From the NCBI GenBank assembly GCA_946626395.1, contig CAMOUF010000132.1, forward strand, positions 1-6,033: a stretch of 6,033 nucleotides of DNA, given 5' to 3'. The first letter of the stretch is position 1; every line of letters begins with the position of its first letter. Under the pieces are notes generated by a model, which made no database searches, was not told where the DNA came from, and saw nothing but the letters and a program-made list of their open reading frames with translations. The DNA is from an uncultured Clostridia bacterium. Lineage in GTDB: Bacteria; Bacillota; Clostridia; Christensenellales; Aristaeellaceae. The position numbers and the translations under genes were made by a program. Shown one piece after another: positions 4,483 through 6,033 of the stretch.

Positions 4483-6033
4483 ATGCCCTATGAAGTGAAT
4501 GTAAAAAACTTTGCTTTGTCCCCCGTTCGCGCTTTGGGTAAAGATTTTACCGGCGTATCCAAAGACGGCGGCGTGCTTTCCTTCAATAGTTTTTATCTGG
4601 AAAAGAACGGACAGCCCTTCTATCCCGTGTCCGGCGAATTTCATTACAGCCGCATGGATCCCCGCCGCTGGGAGGACGAGCTGATCAAAATGCGCATGGG
4701 CGGGATCAACACCGTGTCCACCTACCTGTTTTGGAATCACATGGAGGAGGAAGAGGGCGTATTTGATTTTTCCGGCCGCCGGGACATCCGCTCCTTTGTG
4801 GCCCTGTGCCAGAAGCATGGCCTGTATGTGATCCTGCGGGTGGGGCCCTTTGATCATGGCGAGGTAAGAAACGGCGGATTGCCCGATTGGCTGTACGGAA
4901 AGCCCTTTGAGGTGCGCTCCACCCATCCAGCGTTTTTGGCGTATGTGCGCAGGCTGTACGGCAAAATCGGGGAGCAGGTGAAAGGCCTGTTCTGGCAGGA
5001 CGGCGGGCCCATCATCGGCGTGCAGCTGGATAACGAATATATGCATTCCTCCGCCCCCTGGGAAATTACCACCGGCATTTCCAACGAGTGGGTCAACCCC
5101 GGCAGCGAAGGGGAACAGTATATCCTGGCGCTGCGGGAAATCGCCCTGGCCTGCGGCCTGACCCCCGCCTTCTTTACCGGCACCGCCTGGGGCGGCGCGG
5201 CTTATTCTCAGCAGGTGCTGCCTCTGTGGGGGGGATATGCTTACCGGCCCTGGATCTTCTATTCTCACCAGGGGGAGCATCCCGCCACCGAGGAATATAT
5301 TTATCAGGATTATCACCGCAACGGCGTAAAGTGTACCGATGATTTCGCCCCGGCCTATGCCCCGGAGGACCGTCCCTACGCCTGCTGCGAAATGGGCGGC
5401 GGCATGATGTGCTGCTACTATTACCGTTTCCAGTATCCCTACAAGAGCGTGGACGCCCTGGCCAATATCAAGCTGGGCTCCGGCTGCAATTTCCTGGGCT
5501 ATTACATGTTCCAGGGCGGTACCAATCCCATCGGCAAAAACGGCGCGTACATGAACGAGGCCCAGGTGCCCAAAATCAGCTACGATTACCAGGCGGCCCT
5601 GGGGGAGTTCGGCCAGGTTCGGGAAAGCTACAGCCGGCTCAAGGCCATCCATTTCTTTACCCGCTTCTTCGGGGACCGGGTGGCCCCCATGGAAACGGCG
5701 CTGCCGGAGGGCGCGTCCCAGATCGACCCCACGGATTTGGACACCCTGCGCTTCGCTGTGCGCACCGATGGGGAAAGCGGCTTCCTGTTTATCAATAATT
5801 TCCAGGATCACCGCATCATGCCCGCGAAGAAGGAGCGGGTGGTCATTGAGACGGAGAAGGAAACCTATTCCTTTGACGTTGCCATTGCCTCTGAGGAAAA
5901 CGCCATCCTGCCCTTCCATTTCGACATGGACGGTATCCTGCTGCGCCAGGCCAACGCTCAGCCCGTGCTGCGGACGGTGATCAATGGCCGGGCCACCTAT
6001 GTGTTCATGATCCCCGAGGGCATGGATGGGGAA
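4483..6033 (+). CDS. GH35 beta-galactosidase family protein (3' partial)
   Basis: The frame stays open from ATG 4483 to the right edge (517 residues, no stop). GH35 enzymes commonly run to 600 residues or more, so the C-terminus is missing. No signal peptide is present, so it probably acts in the cytoplasm on imported galactosides. The TIM-barrel signature runs from GEFHYSRMDPRRWEDEL (about 52-68) through NTVSTYLFWN (76-85, substrate-side Tyr81) and RVGPFDHGEVRNGGLPDWL (Glu127). Next comes GGPIIGVQLDNEYM, with Asn184 and acid/base Glu185. The nucleophile is most likely Glu303 in ACCEMGGGMMCC, followed by NFLGYYMFQGGTNP. A typical later segment, LPFHFDMDGILLRQANAQP, is near the edge. The family removes terminal beta-linked galactose; with GH28 upstream, galactan or arabinogalactan side chains of pectin are a reasonable guess. 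The motifs around Glu127 and Glu303 differ from classical GH35 enzymes (CAEW, and Glu next to aromatic residues), pointing to a divergent bacterial clade whose specificity could differ. Confidence 0.9.
   Translation, partial: MPYEVNVKNFALSPVRALGKDFTGVSKDGGVLSFNSFYLEKNGQPFYPVSGEFHYSRMDPRRWEDELIKMRMGGINTVSTYLFWNHMEEEEGVFDFSGRRDIRSFVALCQKHGLYVILRVGPFDHGEVRNGGLPDWLYGKPFEVRSTHPAFLAYVRRLYGKIGEQVKGLFWQDGGPIIGVQLDNEYMHSSAPWEITTGISNEWVNPGSEGEQYILALREIALACGLTPAFFTGTAWGGAAYSQQVLPLWGGYAYRPWIFYSHQGEHPATEEYIYQDYHRNGVKCTDDFAPAYAPEDRPYACCEMGGGMMCCYYYRFQYPYKSVDALANIKLGSGCNFLGYYMFQGGTNPIGKNGAYMNEAQVPKISYDYQAALGEFGQVRESYSRLKAIHFFTRFFGDRVAPMETALPEGASQIDPTDLDTLRFAVRTDGESGFLFINNFQDHRIMPAKKERVVIETEKETYSFDVAIASEENAILPFHFDMDGILLRQANAQPVLRTVINGRATYVFMIPEGMDGE

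Noticed and set aside
4435..5919. Long minus-strand open frame (494 codons) opposite the GH35 gene
   Set aside because: The plus strand encodes clear GH35 motifs with both catalytic glutamates in frame 4483. The antisense product has no recognisable domain and no ribosome binding site that I can see.

Overview
The window looks like a chromosomal piece of a moderately GC-rich anaerobic Bacillota, most likely a gut Clostridia (Christensenellales- or Oscillospirales-like). The reasons are strong AAGGAG-type ribosome binding sites, dense same-strand genes, strongly GCC/CTG-biased coding, a Bacillota-style rho-independent terminator, and carbohydrate enzymes of the kind found in clostridial plant-glycan degraders. 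This placement is inferred from style and protein families, not from a marker gene. All six genes I support are on the plus strand; I see no RNA gene, CRISPR array, transposase or phage gene.

Layout. (1) 1-647: the C-terminal substrate-binding half of a 5'-nucleotidase/UshA-type phosphoesterase, cut by the left edge and closed by a 9-bp-stem terminator at 668-695. (2) 715-743: a clear sigma-A type promoter (TTGCGC, 17 bp, TATAAT) that starts a new transcription unit. (3) 779-2287: a cytoplasmic GH28 (polygalacturonase-fold) enzyme with an N-terminal fibronectin-III-like domain and altered active-site motifs. (4) 2294-2815: a DUF3990 protein, probably with an ADP-ribosyltransferase-like fold, 6 bp downstream. 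(5) 2814-2880: a 14-bp-period tandem repeat and degenerate intergenic element, touching the DUF3990 stop codon. (6) 2901-3347: an unrecognised 148-residue soluble protein. (7) 3344-4276: an AEC (auxin efflux carrier) family permease joined to it by an ATGA stop/start overlap. (8) 4277-4482: a lower-GC intergenic region with three copies of CTTAGAACT (one inverted, two direct and 21 bp apart). (9) 4483 to the right edge: a GH35 beta-galactosidase-family enzyme, truncated at 517 residues with both catalytic glutamates present.

How they may work together: GH28 and GH35 both lack signal peptides, which suggests intracellular trimming of imported oligosaccharides from pectin (galacturonan or galactan-decorated rhamnogalacturonan). 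No sugar transporter or regulator is in view, so this is a pectin-flavoured neighbourhood rather than a complete utilisation locus. The DUF3990, 148-aa and AEC genes have no obvious role in it. They form the least explained part of the window, but nothing here proves a new system.
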